64,000 bases of DNA from Methylomonas sp. ZR1 (GTDB lineage: Bacteria; Pseudomonadota; Gammaproteobacteria; Methylococcales; Methylomonadaceae), in contig NZ_RCST01000001.1 in the NCBI RefSeq assembly GCF_013141865.1, positions 4,712,001 to 4,776,000 of the forward strand, read 5' to 3'. Below the pieces are notes generated by a model. That model saw only the letters and a program-made list of their open reading frames with translations. It did no database searches and had not been told where the DNA came from. Positions 8,957 to 20,882 of the stretch are shown in pieces (position 1 is the stretch's first letter; every line of letters starts with the position of its first letter). The position numbers were made by a program, and so were the translations under genes.

Positions 8957-10768
8957 ATGAATCAAGAACAACAGCAATCCCAACTGAAACAACTGATAGC
9001 AAAAGGCAAGGCGCAGGGTTATTTGACTTATGCGGAAGTCAACGACCATTTGCCTAGCGATATTATCGATCCCGAGCAAATCGACGATATTATCGGCATG
9101 ATCAATGATATGGGGATTCAGGTTTATGAGGTGGCGCCGGATGACGATGACTCGCTGATAACCTCAGATGCCGTCGTTACTGCAGATGACGACGAGGAAG
9201 TGGCTGAAGTCGCAGCCTTGGCGTCTGTCGATAGCGAGTTCGGCCGAACCACCGATCCCGTGCGCTTATATATGCGTGAAATGGGTTCGGTTGAGTTATT
9301 GACTCGCGAGGAAGAATTAAAAATTGCGAAACGGATTGAGGAAGGGCAACGCCAAGTAGTGGGGGCCATTGCCCGATCCGGGTTTATTGTCGAAACTTTT
9401 ATCGAAGCATTTGATTCCGTTCAGGTTGAAGACTCCGGCGTACGACTCAACGATTTGGTGTTGGGTTTTGTCGATCTCACTGAGGTTGAGGATATTGACG
9501 TCAGCGGTATCGAGATTGAAGAGCCTGCTGAGGATGCTGAAGAAGAGAGCAAAACCGTTGATTACGAAGAGGTTAAGCAAAAAGTCGAGTTGCTCAGAAA
9601 AGCTTTAAAAGCCGCGACGACCTCGGTTAAAAAACATGGTTACGGCCATGATAAAACCGAAAAACTGTTTGATGCGATAGACGAAATATTTTGCGAGTTT
9701 AAATGGACGCCGCAGTATTTGAAAAAAATGGTATCCATTTCTGAAGAGTTGATTTCAGCTATTCGCGAAGAAGAGCGTTTCATACTGGATGTTTGCGTCA
9801 AGAAAGCAAAAATGCCGCGTAAGGACTTTATCAATGCGTTTGCCGAGAATGAGGCTAACCTTGAGTGGTTGGATCAATTTATCGCTGCAAGGCCTAATTT
9901 TTCTGAGGTTTTCAGTAGTCACCGTGAGAATATTAGGGCTGCACAGCAGCGATTGGCCGATATCGAGTCTCGCTACGGCTTGAGCATTGCTGTTCTGAAA
10001 AGTATTTGTCGTAGCATCTCCTTAGGGGAAGCTAAAGCCAGGCGCGCTAAAAAGGAAATGATCGAAGCCAATTTGCGCTTGGTTATTTCTATTGCCAAAA
10101 AATACACCAATCGCGGCTTGCAGTTTCTGGATTTGATTCAGGAAGGCAATATTGGTCTGATGAAGGCTGTCGATAAATTTGAATATCGACGCGGTTACAA
10201 ATTTTCTACCTACGCAACATGGTGGATCCGTCAGGCGATTACCCGTTCCATCGCTGATCAGGCCAGAACTATTCGTATTCCGGTACACATGATCGAAACC
10301 ATTAACAAGCTGAATCGCGTCTCCAGACAGATTTTGCAGGAGCTGGGTCGCGAGGCTACACCGGAAGAATTGGCTGAGCGTATGGAAATGCCCGAGGACA
10401 AAATTCGCAAAGTGTTGAAGATTGCCAAAGAGCCGATTTCAATGGAAACACCGATTGGTGACGACGAAGATTCGCATTTGGGTGATTTTATTGAAGATTC
10501 CAAGATGCTTTCGCCGGTAGAGTCTGCTACAATCGCCGGCCTTCGCGAGTCCACTCAAAATGTATTGGCGGGCTTAACAGCTAGAGAGGCCAAGGTGCTC
10601 CGGATGCGTTTCGGTATCAACATGAATACCGACCATACACTGGAAGAGGTTGGCAAACAGTTTGACGTGACCCGTGAGCGGATTCGTCAGATCGAAGCAA
10701 AAGCGCTGCGGAAACTAAGGCATCCTTCCAGATCAGAGCAGTTAAGATGTTTTCTTGATGGCGAGTAA
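8957..10768 (+). CDS. rpoD: RNA polymerase sigma factor RpoD (sigma-70)
   Basis: A 603-residue primary sigma factor. Region 1.1 is at the N-terminus, region 1.2 contains [11 protein letters not shown], and a large acidic non-conserved insert follows. Region 2 reads [20 protein letters not shown] and includes the -10 recognition segment with TWWIRQAI; regions 3 and 4 end in a helix-turn-helix ([20 protein letters not shown]). It closes the operon. Confidence 0.98.
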   Translation: MNQEQQQSQLKQLIAKGKAQGYLTYAEVNDHLPSDIIDPEQIDDIIGMINDMGIQVYEVAPDDDDSLITSDAVVTADDDEEVAEVAALASVDSEFGRTTDPVRLYMREMGSVELLTREEELKIAKRIEEGQRQVVGAIARSGFIVETFIEAFDSVQVEDSGVRLNDLVLGFVDLTEVEDIDVSGIEIEEPAEDAEEESKTVDYEEVKQKVELLRKALKAATTSVKKHGYGHDKTEKLFDAIDEIFCEFKWTPQYLKKMVSISEELISAIREEERFILDVCVKKAKMPRKDFINAFAENEANLEWLDQFIAARPNFSEVFSSHRENIRAAQQRLADIESRYGLSIAVLKSICRSISLGEAKARRAKKEMIEANLRLVISIAKKYTNRGLQFLDLIQEGNIGLMKAVDKFEYRRGYKFSTYATWWIRQAITRSIADQARTIRIPVHMIETINKLNRVSRQILQELGREATPEELAERMEMPEDKIRKVLKIAKEPISMETPIGDDEDSHLGDFIEDSKMLSPVESATIAGLRESTQNVLAGLTAREAKVLRMRFGINMNTDHTLEEVGKQFDVTRERIRQIEAKALRKLRHPSRSEQLRCFLDGE

Positions 10769-10801
10769 GGCGTTTTTAGTGTTCTTAAGCTAGATAATTA
10801 A

Positions 10802-10878
10802 GGGCCCTTAGCTCAGTTGGTTAGAGCTTCCGACTCATAATCGGCAGGTCGTAGGTTCAAGTCCTACAGGGCCCACCA
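10802..10878 (+). tRNA. tRNA with CAU anticodon, probably tRNA-Ile2 (lysidine type)
   Basis: A 77-base cloverleaf: a seven-base acceptor stem beginning GGGCCCT, D arm GCTCAGTTGGTTAGAGC, anticodon loop CTCATAA, T arm with GGTTCAAGTCC, and encoded CCA. The CAU anticodon could mean elongator Met or Ile2. The sequences around the anticodon (CGACTCATAATCG), the GGTCG variable region and TTCAAGTCC resemble E. coli ileX more than metT, so Ile2, modified by TilS to read AUA, is favoured. Confidence 0.9.
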
Positions 10879-10886
10879 CAGATAAC

Positions 10887-10910
10887 AGGCCGTTTGCGCG
10901 GCCTTTTTTT
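10887..10910 (+). terminator. Rho-independent terminator after the tRNA
   Basis: Stem AGGCCG / CGGCCT with a six-base loop, followed by seven T residues. It lies eight bases after the tRNA CCA end and before metK. Confidence 0.85.
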
Positions 10911-10946
10911 ATACGCGCAAGTTTTAATTTTGGCGAGGGTGTAACC

Positions 10947-12107
10947 GTGAATAAAAACTACCTTTTTACCTCAGAGTCTGTTTCGGAAGGTCATCCGGAC
11001 AAAGTTGCTGACCAAATTTCAGATGCTGTCGTTGATGCCTTGCTGGCTCAAGACCCTCGTTCCAGGGTAGCCTGCGAAACACTGGTCAAGACCGGTATGG
11101 TGGTTTTGGCCGGCGAAATTACCACCAATGCTTGGGTGGATACCGAAGAGTTGGTCAGAAAAGTAGTTTGCGAGATTGGTTACGACAACGGCGAAATCGG
11201 CTTTGACGGTAACAGCTGCGCGGTATTGAATGCCATTGGTAAACAGTCAGCCGACATCGCTATGGGTGTTGATGAATCCGAAAATCACGAACAAGGTGCC
11301 GGCGACCAAGGTTTAATGTTTGGTTATGCCAGCAACGAAACCGACGTGTTAATGCCGGCCCCTATTACCTACGCGCATCGTTTGGTTGAGAGACAAGCCT
11401 TGGTGCGGAAGAATAAAACCCTGACATGGCTGCGTCCGGATGCAAAAAGCCAGGTGACTTTCCGTTACGAAAACAACAAGCCGGTCGCCATTGATGCGGT
11501 CGTTCTATCTACCCAGCACTCCCCGGAAATAGGTGGTAAACAACTGGAAGAAGCGGTAATGGATGAAATCATCCTGCCGACCTTGCCGAAAGAGTGGCTG
11601 CACAAAGATACTAAGTATTTCATCAATCCTACCGGCCAGTTCATCATCGGCGGTCCCGTGGGCGACTGCGGCTTGACCGGCCGTAAAATCATCGTCGATA
11701 CCTACGGTGGCATGGCTCGCCATGGTGGCGGCGCGTTTTCCGGTAAAGATCCGTCAAAAGTGGATAGATCCGCGGCCTATATGGGGCGCTATGTAGCAAA
11801 AAATATCGTTGCCGCCGGCTTGGCAGAGCGTTGCGAAATTCAGGTCTCCTACGCGATCGGCGTCGCTGAGCCTACTTCCATAAGCATCGAAACCTTCGGT
11901 ACTGGCAAAATCGAAGAAGAACGCTTGGTGCAAATCGTGCGCGAGCACTTCGATTTGCGGCCGAAAGGCTTGATTGCCCAATTGGATTTATTAAAACCGA
12001 TTTATCGTCCAACTGCCTCTTACGGCCATTTTGGTCGTAACGAAGCCAGCTTCAGCTGGGAAAAAACCGACAAAGCCGAAGCATTGAAAGATGCTGCGGG
12101 CATTTAA
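10947..12107 (+). CDS. metK: S-adenosylmethionine synthetase
   Basis: A 386-residue MAT of standard length, starting at GTG behind GCGAGGGTG. Signature motifs [25 protein letters not shown] and [16 protein letters not shown] are present. It makes SAM from methionine and ATP. It lies 19 bases upstream of ahcY, so SAM synthesis and SAH removal are transcribed together. No SAM riboswitch is seen in the short leader. Confidence 0.98.
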   Translation: MNKNYLFTSESVSEGHPDKVADQISDAVVDALLAQDPRSRVACETLVKTGMVVLAGEITTNAWVDTEELVRKVVCEIGYDNGEIGFDGNSCAVLNAIGKQSADIAMGVDESENHEQGAGDQGLMFGYASNETDVLMPAPITYAHRLVERQALVRKNKTLTWLRPDAKSQVTFRYENNKPVAIDAVVLSTQHSPEIGGKQLEEAVMDEIILPTLPKEWLHKDTKYFINPTGQFIIGGPVGDCGLTGRKIIVDTYGGMARHGGGAFSGKDPSKVDRSAAYMGRYVAKNIVAAGLAERCEIQVSYAIGVAEPTSISIETFGTGKIEEERLVQIVREHFDLRPKGLIAQLDLLKPIYRPTASYGHFGRNEASFSWEKTDKAEALKDAAGI

Positions 12108-12126
12108 TCCGGATCAGGAAAATATT

Positions 12127-13419
12127 ATGAGCCAAGCCGATTACAAAGTTGCCGATTTAGCCCTAGCTGAATGGGGTCGTAAAGAAATTAATATCGCCGA
12201 AACCGAAATGCCGGGTTTGATGGCTTTGCGCGCCGAGTTCGGCTCTCAACAGCCACTGAAGGGCGCGCGTATCGCCGGTTGTTTGCATATGACCATTCAA
12301 ACTGCGGTATTAATCGAAACACTGACGGCATTGGGTGCGGAAGTCCGCTGGTCCTCCTGCAATATTTTCTCCACTCAGGATCATGCAGCGGCTGCGATAG
12401 CCGCTGCCGGTATTCCTGTTTTTGCCTGGAAAGGTGAAACCGAGGCGGAAGCGGAATGGTGTATCGAACAAACCATTCTTGGCCCTGACGGCTGGCGTCC
12501 GAATATGATTCTGGACGATGGTGGCGACCTGACAACCATGATGCACAATAACTTCCCCGAATTGATGGCGGATGTGAAAGGCTTGTCCGAAGAAACTACC
12601 ACCGGCGTGCTGCGTCTGACCGAAATGGTGGCGAAAGGTACGCTAAAAGTACCGGCATTCAATGTCAACGATTCGGTTACTAAATCCAAATTCGATAACC
12701 TTTACGGTTGCCGCGAGTCTTTGGTCGACGGTATCAAACGCGCTACTGACGTGATGGTGGCCGGCAAAATTGCCGTAGTCTGCGGTTATGGCGATGTAGG
12801 TAAAGGTTGCGCGCAATCTCTACGTGGATTGGGTGCAACTGTTCTGATTACCGAAATTGATCCGATCTGCGCATTACAGGCAGCAATGGAAGGTTATCGT
12901 GTAGTAACAATGGACGAAGCGGCGCCTATTGCCAACATCTTTGTTACGGCTACGGGCAACGTCGGGGTCATTACTCACGATCACATGAAAGCGATGCGTG
13001 ATCAGGCTATCGTCTGCAATATCGGCCATTTCGATTCGGAAATCGATATTGCGTCCTTACGCCACTACACCTGGGAAAACATCAAGCCGCAGGTCGATCA
13101 TGTGATCTTCCCTGATGGTAAGCGCATTATCGTGTTGGCAGAAGGTCGTCTGGTGAATTTGGGCTGCGCTACTGGTCATCCTAGCTTCGTCATGTCCAAC
13201 TCGTTTTGTAACCAAGTATTGGCGCAGATCGAGCTTTGGACCAACGCATCCAGCTATGAAAACAAAGTTTACGTATTGCCGAAGAAACTTGACGAGAAAG
13301 TCGCGCGTTCGCATTTGGCGCAAATCGGCGTAAAACTAACCGAACTGACCAAAGAACAGGCGGCGTATATTAATGTACCGGTGGAAGGTCCTTACAAACC
13401 GGATCATTATCGTTATTAA
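12127..13419 (+). CDS. ahcY: Adenosylhomocysteinase
   Basis: A 430-residue SAH hydrolase. The NAD-binding [18 protein letters not shown] and the [11 protein letters not shown] motif are visible, as are the C-terminal KPDHYRY residues. It splits S-adenosylhomocysteine into homocysteine and adenosine. ATG at 12127 is used, since the frame upstream overlaps the end of metK and AGGA precedes this start. Confidence 0.97.
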   Translation: MSQADYKVADLALAEWGRKEINIAETEMPGLMALRAEFGSQQPLKGARIAGCLHMTIQTAVLIETLTALGAEVRWSSCNIFSTQDHAAAAIAAAGIPVFAWKGETEAEAEWCIEQTILGPDGWRPNMILDDGGDLTTMMHNNFPELMADVKGLSEETTTGVLRLTEMVAKGTLKVPAFNVNDSVTKSKFDNLYGCRESLVDGIKRATDVMVAGKIAVVCGYGDVGKGCAQSLRGLGATVLITEIDPICALQAAMEGYRVVTMDEAAPIANIFVTATGNVGVITHDHMKAMRDQAIVCNIGHFDSEIDIASLRHYTWENIKPQVDHVIFPDGKRIIVLAEGRLVNLGCATGHPSFVMSNSFCNQVLAQIELWTNASSYENKVYVLPKKLDEKVARSHLAQIGVKLTELTKEQAAYINVPVEGPYKPDHYRY

Positions 13420-13441
13420 GGCTCAGATCAATCTAACCGGA

Positions 13442-13464
13442 AAGGGGGCGCAAGCCCCTTTTTT
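13442..13464 (+). terminator. Rho-independent terminator after ahcY
   Basis: Hairpin AAGGGGGC-GCAA-GCCCCTT followed by a T run that reaches the first possible ATG of bioA. Its position means the bioA message must start inside or beyond it, or be made by readthrough. Confidence 0.8.
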
Positions 13465-14844
13465 ATGCAAGCTATGAATAATCAAACTATCGCTCAGCGC
13501 GATCTTGCCGTGCTCTGGCACCCGTGTAGTCAGATGAAAGACCACGATGCTCGGGCATCTGCGGCGGATGCGTTGCCGTTGATTCCGATTAAATCGGGCC
13601 AAGGCGTCTGGCTGGAAGATTTCGACGGTAATCGCTATCTGGACGCAGTCAGTTCCTGGTGGGTCAATCTATTCGGTCACGCCAATCCCATTATCAATCA
13701 AGCGCTTCGTGATCAGCTTGAGACGCTTGAGCATGTCATCCTCGGTGGATTTACCCATGAGGCGGCGTTAACACTGGCGGAAAAGTTGGTGGAAATTACG
13801 CCGCCGGGTTTGGATAAGTGCTTCTACGCGGATAACGGTTCATCGGCGGTCGAAATTGCGTTAAAGATGAGTTTTCATTATTGGCGCAATCTCGGACAAA
13901 CGCAAAAAACCAAATTCATCACACTGGAAAACAGCTATCACGGCGAAACCCTGGGGGCTTTGGCGGTTGGCAACGTGGCTTTATACAAGGACACCTACGC
14001 GCCGTTGTTGATGGATGTGATCACGGTAGCTGGACCCGATTGCTACTATCGCGAAGATGGCGAAAGTTGGGAAGCCTATTCCACCCGCCGTTTCGCGGCC
14101 ATGGAGCAAGCCTTGGCGCGACACGCTGATGAAGTTTGTGCGGTAATTATCGAACCGCTGGTGCAGTGCGCCGGCAGTATGCGCATGTATCATCCGGTGT
14201 ACCTAAAATTACTACGTGAAGCGTGCGACAAATACCAAGTACATTTGATCGCCGACGAAATTGCCGTGGGCTTTGGCCGTACCGGCACCTTATTTGCCTG
14301 CGAACAAGCGGCAATCAGCCCGGATTTTATTTGCCTATCCAAAGGGCTGACCGGCGGTTATTTACCCTTGTCTGCGGTCTTGACCAGCAATCAGGTCTAT
14401 CAAGCTTTTTACGACGACTATCAGAATCTCACTGCTTTTTTACACTCGCATAGCTATACCGGCAACGCATTGGGTTGCCGGGCGGCTTTGGCGACGCTGG
14501 GGATATTTGAGCAGCAAAATGTGATTGCCAACAATCGCTATTTGGCGGGACTAATGACTAAAGCCGTAGAGCGATTTAAGGAGCATCCCAACGTTGCGGA
14601 AGTTCGGCAAACCGGCATGATCGTCGCTATCGAAATGGTCAAAAATAAGCATACGCGCGAGGCCTATCCTTGGCAGCAACGGCGCGGATTGGCCGTTTAT
14701 CGCTATGCTTTGAGTCGGGGCGTGTTGCTGCGGCCCTTGGGGAATGTGATTTATTTTATGCCGCCTTATGTGATCAACGAGCAGGAGATACAACTGATGG
14801 CAGACGTGGCCTGGCAGGGCATCCAACTGGCGGTGCAGGACTAA
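13465..14844 (+). CDS. bioA: Adenosylmethionine-8-amino-7-oxononanoate aminotransferase
   Basis: A 459-residue class-III PLP aminotransferase of biotin synthesis that uses SAM as amino donor. The N-terminal LWHPCSQMKDH, AVSSWWVN and the PLP-lysine motif CLSKGLTGGYLPL match BioA. Two starts are possible, ATG at 13465 and at 13474. Neither has a clear ribosome site, because the upstream bases form the ahcY terminator. It is followed by rsmE with a one-base overlap. Confidence 0.95.
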   Translation: MQAMNNQTIAQRDLAVLWHPCSQMKDHDARASAADALPLIPIKSGQGVWLEDFDGNRYLDAVSSWWVNLFGHANPIINQALRDQLETLEHVILGGFTHEAALTLAEKLVEITPPGLDKCFYADNGSSAVEIALKMSFHYWRNLGQTQKTKFITLENSYHGETLGALAVGNVALYKDTYAPLLMDVITVAGPDCYYREDGESWEAYSTRRFAAMEQALARHADEVCAVIIEPLVQCAGSMRMYHPVYLKLLREACDKYQVHLIADEIAVGFGRTGTLFACEQAAISPDFICLSKGLTGGYLPLSAVLTSNQVYQAFYDDYQNLTAFLHSHSYTGNALGCRAALATLGIFEQQNVIANNRYLAGLMTKAVERFKEHPNVAEVRQTGMIVAIEMVKNKHTREAYPWQQRRGLAVYRYALSRGVLLRPLGNVIYFMPPYVINEQEIQLMADVAWQGIQLAVQD

Positions 14845-15572
14845 TGCGAGTGTCGCGCTTATATGTTGCTGAGTCGCTCAATGTGGGCGGACGTGTCGAA
14901 TTGGATGACGATGCGGCCCATTACGTGCGCAGTGTGCTGCGCTTAAAGCAGGATCAGAGCATCGTGCTGTTTAACGGCCACGGCGGAGAATATCTGGGCC
15001 GTTTCTCTGAGGTCAGCCGTAAGACCGTGCGGGTAGAAATCGAGCAGTTCGTTGATCGTAACGTCGAATCGCCGCTGGCGATCAATTTGGGTTTGGGTAT
15101 TTCTCGCGGTGACCGGATGGACTGGGCGGTACAAAAAGCCGTCGAACTGGGTGTCACCTGCTTAACGCCCTTGGCAACCGAGCGTTGCGTGATCAAATTC
15201 AACGACGATAAAAAGCAGCAACGTTTACAGCATTGGCAGCATATTGTCCAGCACGCGGCCGAACAATCCGGAAGAACTTATTGTCCGCCAATTGGCGAGA
15301 TAACGAATTTAGCTGATTGGGTTGCCAGCCAGCAAGGCTTAAGAGTGTTTCTCGATCCCTATGCCGAGCAATCCCTGGCGGACCTAAAGCCGGAAAATCC
15401 CTGTGTTACCTTGCTCTCCGGACCGGAAGGAGGATTTAGCGAGCAAGAACGACAAGCTGCCAAGGCGGCAGGATTCGTTCCGGTGCGGATGGGTGCCCGG
15501 ATCTTGCGTACCGAGACCGCGGTGTTATCGGCATTGACCGCTGTGCAAACCTTATGGGGAGATTTTCGTTGA
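14844..15572 (+). CDS. rsmE: 16S rRNA m3U1498 methyltransferase
   Basis: A 242-residue SPOUT methyltransferase. The N-terminal PUA-like part (RVSRLYV...HYVRSVLRL) is followed by the knotted SAM-binding region with LLSGPEGGFSEQE and RMGARILRTETA. It methylates U1498 of 16S rRNA. ATG overlaps the bioA stop (TAATG), so translation is coupled. Confidence 0.95.
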   Translation: MRVSRLYVAESLNVGGRVELDDDAAHYVRSVLRLKQDQSIVLFNGHGGEYLGRFSEVSRKTVRVEIEQFVDRNVESPLAINLGLGISRGDRMDWAVQKAVELGVTCLTPLATERCVIKFNDDKKQQRLQHWQHIVQHAAEQSGRTYCPPIGEITNLADWVASQQGLRVFLDPYAEQSLADLKPENPCVTLLSGPEGGFSEQERQAAKAAGFVPVRMGARILRTETAVLSALTAVQTLWGDFR

Positions 15573-16465
15573 TCCGCTGGATTGTCTATGCGTTGCTGCC
15601 GTTGCTTATATTGGTCATTGCCGCCACGACTGCGAGCATGCTGGGGTACGGTTTGCTGTGGCTTGCCGGCGATATTTTACCGTTGGCAAAAGTTATCAGC
15701 AAAATTACCTTGGTGCTGTTGCTGCTGAGTATTTTTCCGTTAAAGAACTATCTGCAATTCAGTTGGGCCGATTTGGGATTTGCGCCCAAAGCGATATTTT
15801 TCAAACAAATGCGCCAAGGTCTGGCCTTGGGCTTATTGACCTTGCTGCCGGTGCTGTTGACGCTGTATTGGCTGGATGTTCATATCTGGGACGATACCCG
15901 GCATTGGACGGTGGGCAAAATAGCGGAAAAAATCGGATTGGGTTTGTTTTTTGCGATGCTGATTGCGGTCGGCGAAGAAATGCTATTTCGCGGCCTGCTG
16001 CTGGGGGCTTTAGGCCGGAAAATGTCAATGATGGCAGCCGTGACCATCAGCTCCATCTACTATGCGGCGCTACATTTTTTAAAAAGTAAGTCGCAACTGG
16101 TTTACGCCGATTTAACGCCGGGCAGTGGTTTAAAATTAATGGCGGAAGCGTTTGCCAACTGGTTGAATCCGCAGATAATCAGCGCCTTGCTGGCTTTATT
16201 TGTGGTTGGCTTATTTTTAGCAATCCTCAGAAGTCGGGTGCCGCAAAGCCTGGGTCTATGTATCGGTTGTCACGCCGCGTGGGTCTGGCAGATTAAAGTG
16301 AGCAGAGATTTGTTCAACGTTAATTTGCAAGCCGATTCACTGTTTCTGGTCAACACCTATTACGACGGTGTGGTGGGCCCTTTGGTCAGTAGCTGGTTGG
16401 TATTCGCGCTAATTGTTTATGGGGTGTGGACCCAGTGGCCTGCTAAAGCCGCACGCGGCAATTAG
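15569..16465 (+). CDS. CPBP family intramembrane metalloprotease
   Basis: About 298 residues with roughly eight membrane helices. The CPBP/Abi motif EEMLFRGLLLG (EExxxR) is near residue 140; the later motifs appear as HFLKSK and CIGCHAAW. The family cleaves prenylated proteins or peptides in the membrane; the substrate here is unknown. TTG at 15569 is preferred because GGGGAG lies seven bases upstream and TTGA overlaps the rsmE stop. ATG at 15554 is the alternative. Confidence 0.85.
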   Translation: MIRWIVYALLPLLILVIAATTASMLGYGLLWLAGDILPLAKVISKITLVLLLLSIFPLKNYLQFSWADLGFAPKAIFFKQMRQGLALGLLTLLPVLLTLYWLDVHIWDDTRHWTVGKIAEKIGLGLFFAMLIAVGEEMLFRGLLLGALGRKMSMMAAVTISSIYYAALHFLKSKSQLVYADLTPGSGLKLMAEAFANWLNPQIISALLALFVVGLFLAILRSRVPQSLGLCIGCHAAWVWQIKVSRDLFNVNLQADSLFLVNTYYDGVVGPLVSSWLVFALIVYGVWTQWPAKAARGN

Positions 16466-16566
16466 ATCAAAACGCCATACCAACTTGAAAAAATGATTGC
16501 CAGATACCATGGTGTTTTGCAATATTTCTCTCCATCATTTCCAGTGCATCATAAGAGGACATATTT

Positions 16567-16872
16567 ATGCGCAGAGACAGACCGAATACTTCCGTTCTTC
16601 TGTTAACTTTACTGGTCGCCGGTTGTGCTAGCGAGCCAGCCGCCCCGACCAAGCAGGCGGACAAAATTCTGTCCGGTGAACAAATGTTGCGGGATAGTCA
16701 GGGCATTGCGCAGTTGGGTAGCCGTTGGCAGGAAGGTAAGCAAATGGTCGAACGCGGACAAGTGATACAACGTGAGGGTCAGATAAAGATTGACGAAGGC
16801 CGCAATCTGGTTGAGGAAGGCCAAAAAATCATGCGTGAAAGTGAAGAAGGTTATAAAAACATAAAACAGTAG
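16567..16872 (+). CDS. Small outer-membrane-type lipoprotein, unknown
   Basis: A 101-residue protein with a signal peptide and lipobox LVAGC (Cys 19). The mature part is a charged, probably helical segment with repeated E-G-x motifs (MVERGQVIQREGQIKIDEG). Residue +2 is Ala, so outer-membrane sorting is expected. AAGAGGAC precedes the ATG. I do not recognise the family. Confidence 0.75.
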   Translation: MRRDRPNTSVLLLTLLVAGCASEPAAPTKQADKILSGEQMLRDSQGIAQLGSRWQEGKQMVERGQVIQREGQIKIDEGRNLVEEGQKIMRESEEGYKNIKQ

Positions 16873-16932
16873 GCAACCCGTATACCGTTACAGGATGCTT
16901 TTTATAAAGTTTAGCGATGATAGGGGTTTAAG

Positions 16933-16962
16933 TCCGGTGGCTACCAGCGTTTTGCTACCGGA
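16933..16962. terminator. Hairpin between converging genes, possible terminator
   Basis: TCCGGTGGC pairs with GCTACCGGA (one G-T pair) around a 12-base loop. It lies between the lipoprotein gene and the minus-strand zinc-ribbon gene. No T run follows on either strand, so termination is only a guess. Confidence 0.3.
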
Positions 16963-16971
16963 TTGAAGCGG

Positions 16972-17190
16972 TTAGGCCGCGTTGCTGTCTTGAGTCTTTG
17001 GGGTTTGCGGCACTAAGGTTAAGACGGTTTTGGATATTTTAACGCCTGAGTGATGGATATCCCGATATTCCAGCTGCGTGTTGTAGCAAAAAGCGCATAG
17101 CGAAGCATTTGGCAGAAATTGCAATTCGTCTGGCGGAATTTCATCCCCGCACCTTGAGCAAAAGCTTAACTGCGTTGCCTTTGGTTTCAT
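16972..17190 (-). CDS. Small zinc-ribbon protein
   Basis: A 72-residue protein with two CxxC pairs (CSRC and CAFC), separated by 18 residues, as in DksA/TraR-type or rubredoxin-like zinc ribbons. It lacks the coiled coil of DksA. The ATG at 17190 follows a strong GAGGGGGA ribosome site; the frame is open further upstream but without such a site. It is divergent from the N-ATPase operon, which hints at a linked regulatory role, but nothing proves this. Confidence 0.7.
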   Translation of the reverse strand: MKPKATQLSFCSRCGDEIPPDELQFLPNASLCAFCYNTQLEYRDIHHSGVKISKTVLTLVPQTPKTQDSNAA

Positions 17191-19277
<2,087 letters not shown>

Positions 19278-19279
19278 CC

Positions 19280-19555
19280 ATGAGTTTTCGCAACAAATTA
19301 ATCGAACACACCCGCCGCGATCTGCGCCGCTTGGAAGATAAAACCCGCCGCCCGGCGACTTGGGTAGGCATGTTGTTTTATGGCGGTACGCTGGGTTTGT
19401 TGTTTGTAGTGCCTATCGTCGCCGGTGCGTATTTGGGGCGGTGGTTGGATACATTGGCCACCGGTTATTCGGTGCGCTGGACTGTCAGTTTGATCGTGTT
19501 GGGTATTGGGGTTGGCGCTTATAATGTTTTTCGATTTTTGCAGGAAAAAAGCTGA
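19280..19555 (+). CDS. atpQ: N-ATPase subunit AtpQ (AtpI-like)
   Basis: A 91-residue membrane protein with a basic N-terminus and two helices (residues 30-50 and 65-85), similar to AtpI/AtpZ. In N-ATPase operons this gene is followed by atpR. Here the next gene is a lytic transglycosylase, and no atpR is found between it and atpB. Confidence 0.82.
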   Translation: MSFRNKLIEHTRRDLRRLEDKTRRPATWVGMLFYGGTLGLLFVVPIVAGAYLGRWLDTLATGYSVRWTVSLIVLGIGVGAYNVFRFLQEKS

Positions 19556-19691
19556 TTTTTTTCGGATTTATTCTTCACGAAAATTCGAAATGAGCGCTAT
19601 TATTTGTTGAAAATACACGAGGAATATTTTACGGCTCTTCGGCGTAGCAAACTTTACATCGATCAACGTTGCACTCAATAACCAGACTAAA

Positions 19692-20771
19692 ATGAAACCA
19701 CCCTTGCTGCGTTTAGCTCTTCCCTTATTAGCCTTATTTTTATTAAATGCTTGCACCAGCAGTTCGCCGGTAAAGCGAGAGAAAATGGCGTCGGTAAGGC
19801 CGAATATCGTCCAACAGCGACCGTCTTATCAACCGCAACCGACGCCGTATAAACCGGCGTTTTATACAGGGACTTTCCCAAAACCGGCAGCGTTGGAGCC
19901 GGCCGTGGATTTCTGGCGAAAAACCTATGCGGTCTGGCAGCGTTCCGAAGTGGCTTTTCATGACGACCGTTATTTGGATGTCGTCTACGAAGTGATGACC
20001 TTACCGGGCTATGTCGCGGAAGGCCTGACGGCAGAACAAAAAGACATGATCAGCCAGCGCCGCGAGTATTGGAAAGCCCAATTGGCGGAATTGGAAAGTA
20101 AAGTGCGTTACGGCGCGGCGTTGAATGCCAACGACCGGCAATTGATCGCCAAACTGGAAAATAACGGCAGATCGCTCAATAGCGTATTGCCTGGACTTAG
20201 CGACAGATTGCGTTCGCAACGCGGTACTCGCGAGCGTTTTAAACGCGGCTTGGAGATCAGCGGTCGCTATGATTTGCAGTTTAGAAAAACCTTCCGCGAT
20301 GCCGGCTTGCCTGAGGACTTGGCTTATCTGCCGCACGTAGAGTCCTCGTTTCAACCGTCCGCCAAATCCTCCGCCGGCGCGGTCGGTATGTGGCAATTTA
20401 CCAAGGCTGCCGCCAAAACCTTCATGCCCGGCGGTGATCGCGTCGATCAACGTTACGATCCTTTCGTGTCCGCCAACGGCGCGGCCCGGTATCTGAGTTA
20501 CGCTTACGGTAAGCTTGGTGATTGGCCGGCGGCGGTAACTTCATACAACCACGGCATCGGCGGGATGAAGCGTGCCCAAAACCAAGTCGGCAGTGACTTC
20601 GTGCGTATCGTAGATACCTATGACGGTCCGGCCTTCGGTTTCGCCTCCCGTAACTACTATGCGCAATTCCTGGCCGCCCGCGAAATTGCTTCCAACCCCG
20701 AGCAGTTTTTCCGGGAAGGCGTCCGCTACGAAAGTCCGTTGGCTCCCGGTCAATACTTGGCCGTTGAATAA
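19692..20771 (+). CDS. Lytic murein transglycosylase lipoprotein (SLT/MltD-like)
   Basis: A 359-residue lipoprotein (lipobox LNAC, Cys 21) with a Pro/Gln-rich linker, a helical region, then an SLT domain. The catalytic Glu is in LPHVESSFQPSAKS, followed by GAVGMWQFTKAAAK and the Tyr-rich end of the fold. LysM repeats are absent. It cleaves peptidoglycan with 1,6-anhydro products. It sits where atpR is expected in the N-ATPase operon and is followed by a palindromic repeat, which suggests insertion. Confidence 0.88.
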   Translation: MKPPLLRLALPLLALFLLNACTSSSPVKREKMASVRPNIVQQRPSYQPQPTPYKPAFYTGTFPKPAALEPAVDFWRKTYAVWQRSEVAFHDDRYLDVVYEVMTLPGYVAEGLTAEQKDMISQRREYWKAQLAELESKVRYGAALNANDRQLIAKLENNGRSLNSVLPGLSDRLRSQRGTRERFKRGLEISGRYDLQFRKTFRDAGLPEDLAYLPHVESSFQPSAKSSAGAVGMWQFTKAAAKTFMPGGDRVDQRYDPFVSANGAARYLSYAYGKLGDWPAAVTSYNHGIGGMKRAQNQVGSDFVRIVDTYDGPAFGFASRNYYAQFLAAREIASNPEQFFREGVRYESPLAPGQYLAVE

Positions 20772-20812
20772 ATCAGCGCTTAAAGCTTATTCCAGCGAGG
20801 CTGTCGTAAAGG

Positions 20813-20847
20813 GTAGGCTAGGCTGAACGCAATGAAGCCCAACCTAC
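20813..20847. repeat. Short palindromic repeat upstream of atpB
   Basis: GTAGGCTAGGCT, 11 bases, then AGCCCAACCTAC: an imperfect 12-base inverted repeat. It resembles the dispersed GTAGGTTGGGCT...AGCCCAACCTAC palindromes found between genes in many proteobacteria. It lies at the junction between the inserted transglycosylase gene and atpB. Confidence 0.6.
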
Positions 20848-20882
20848 ATTGCTGTTCTGTTTGTTTAATTCGAGGTGCGGAC

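Noticed and set aside
10911..10946. SAM riboswitch before metK
   Set aside because: Only 36 bases separate the tRNA terminator from the start, too short for any SAM aptamer class I know.
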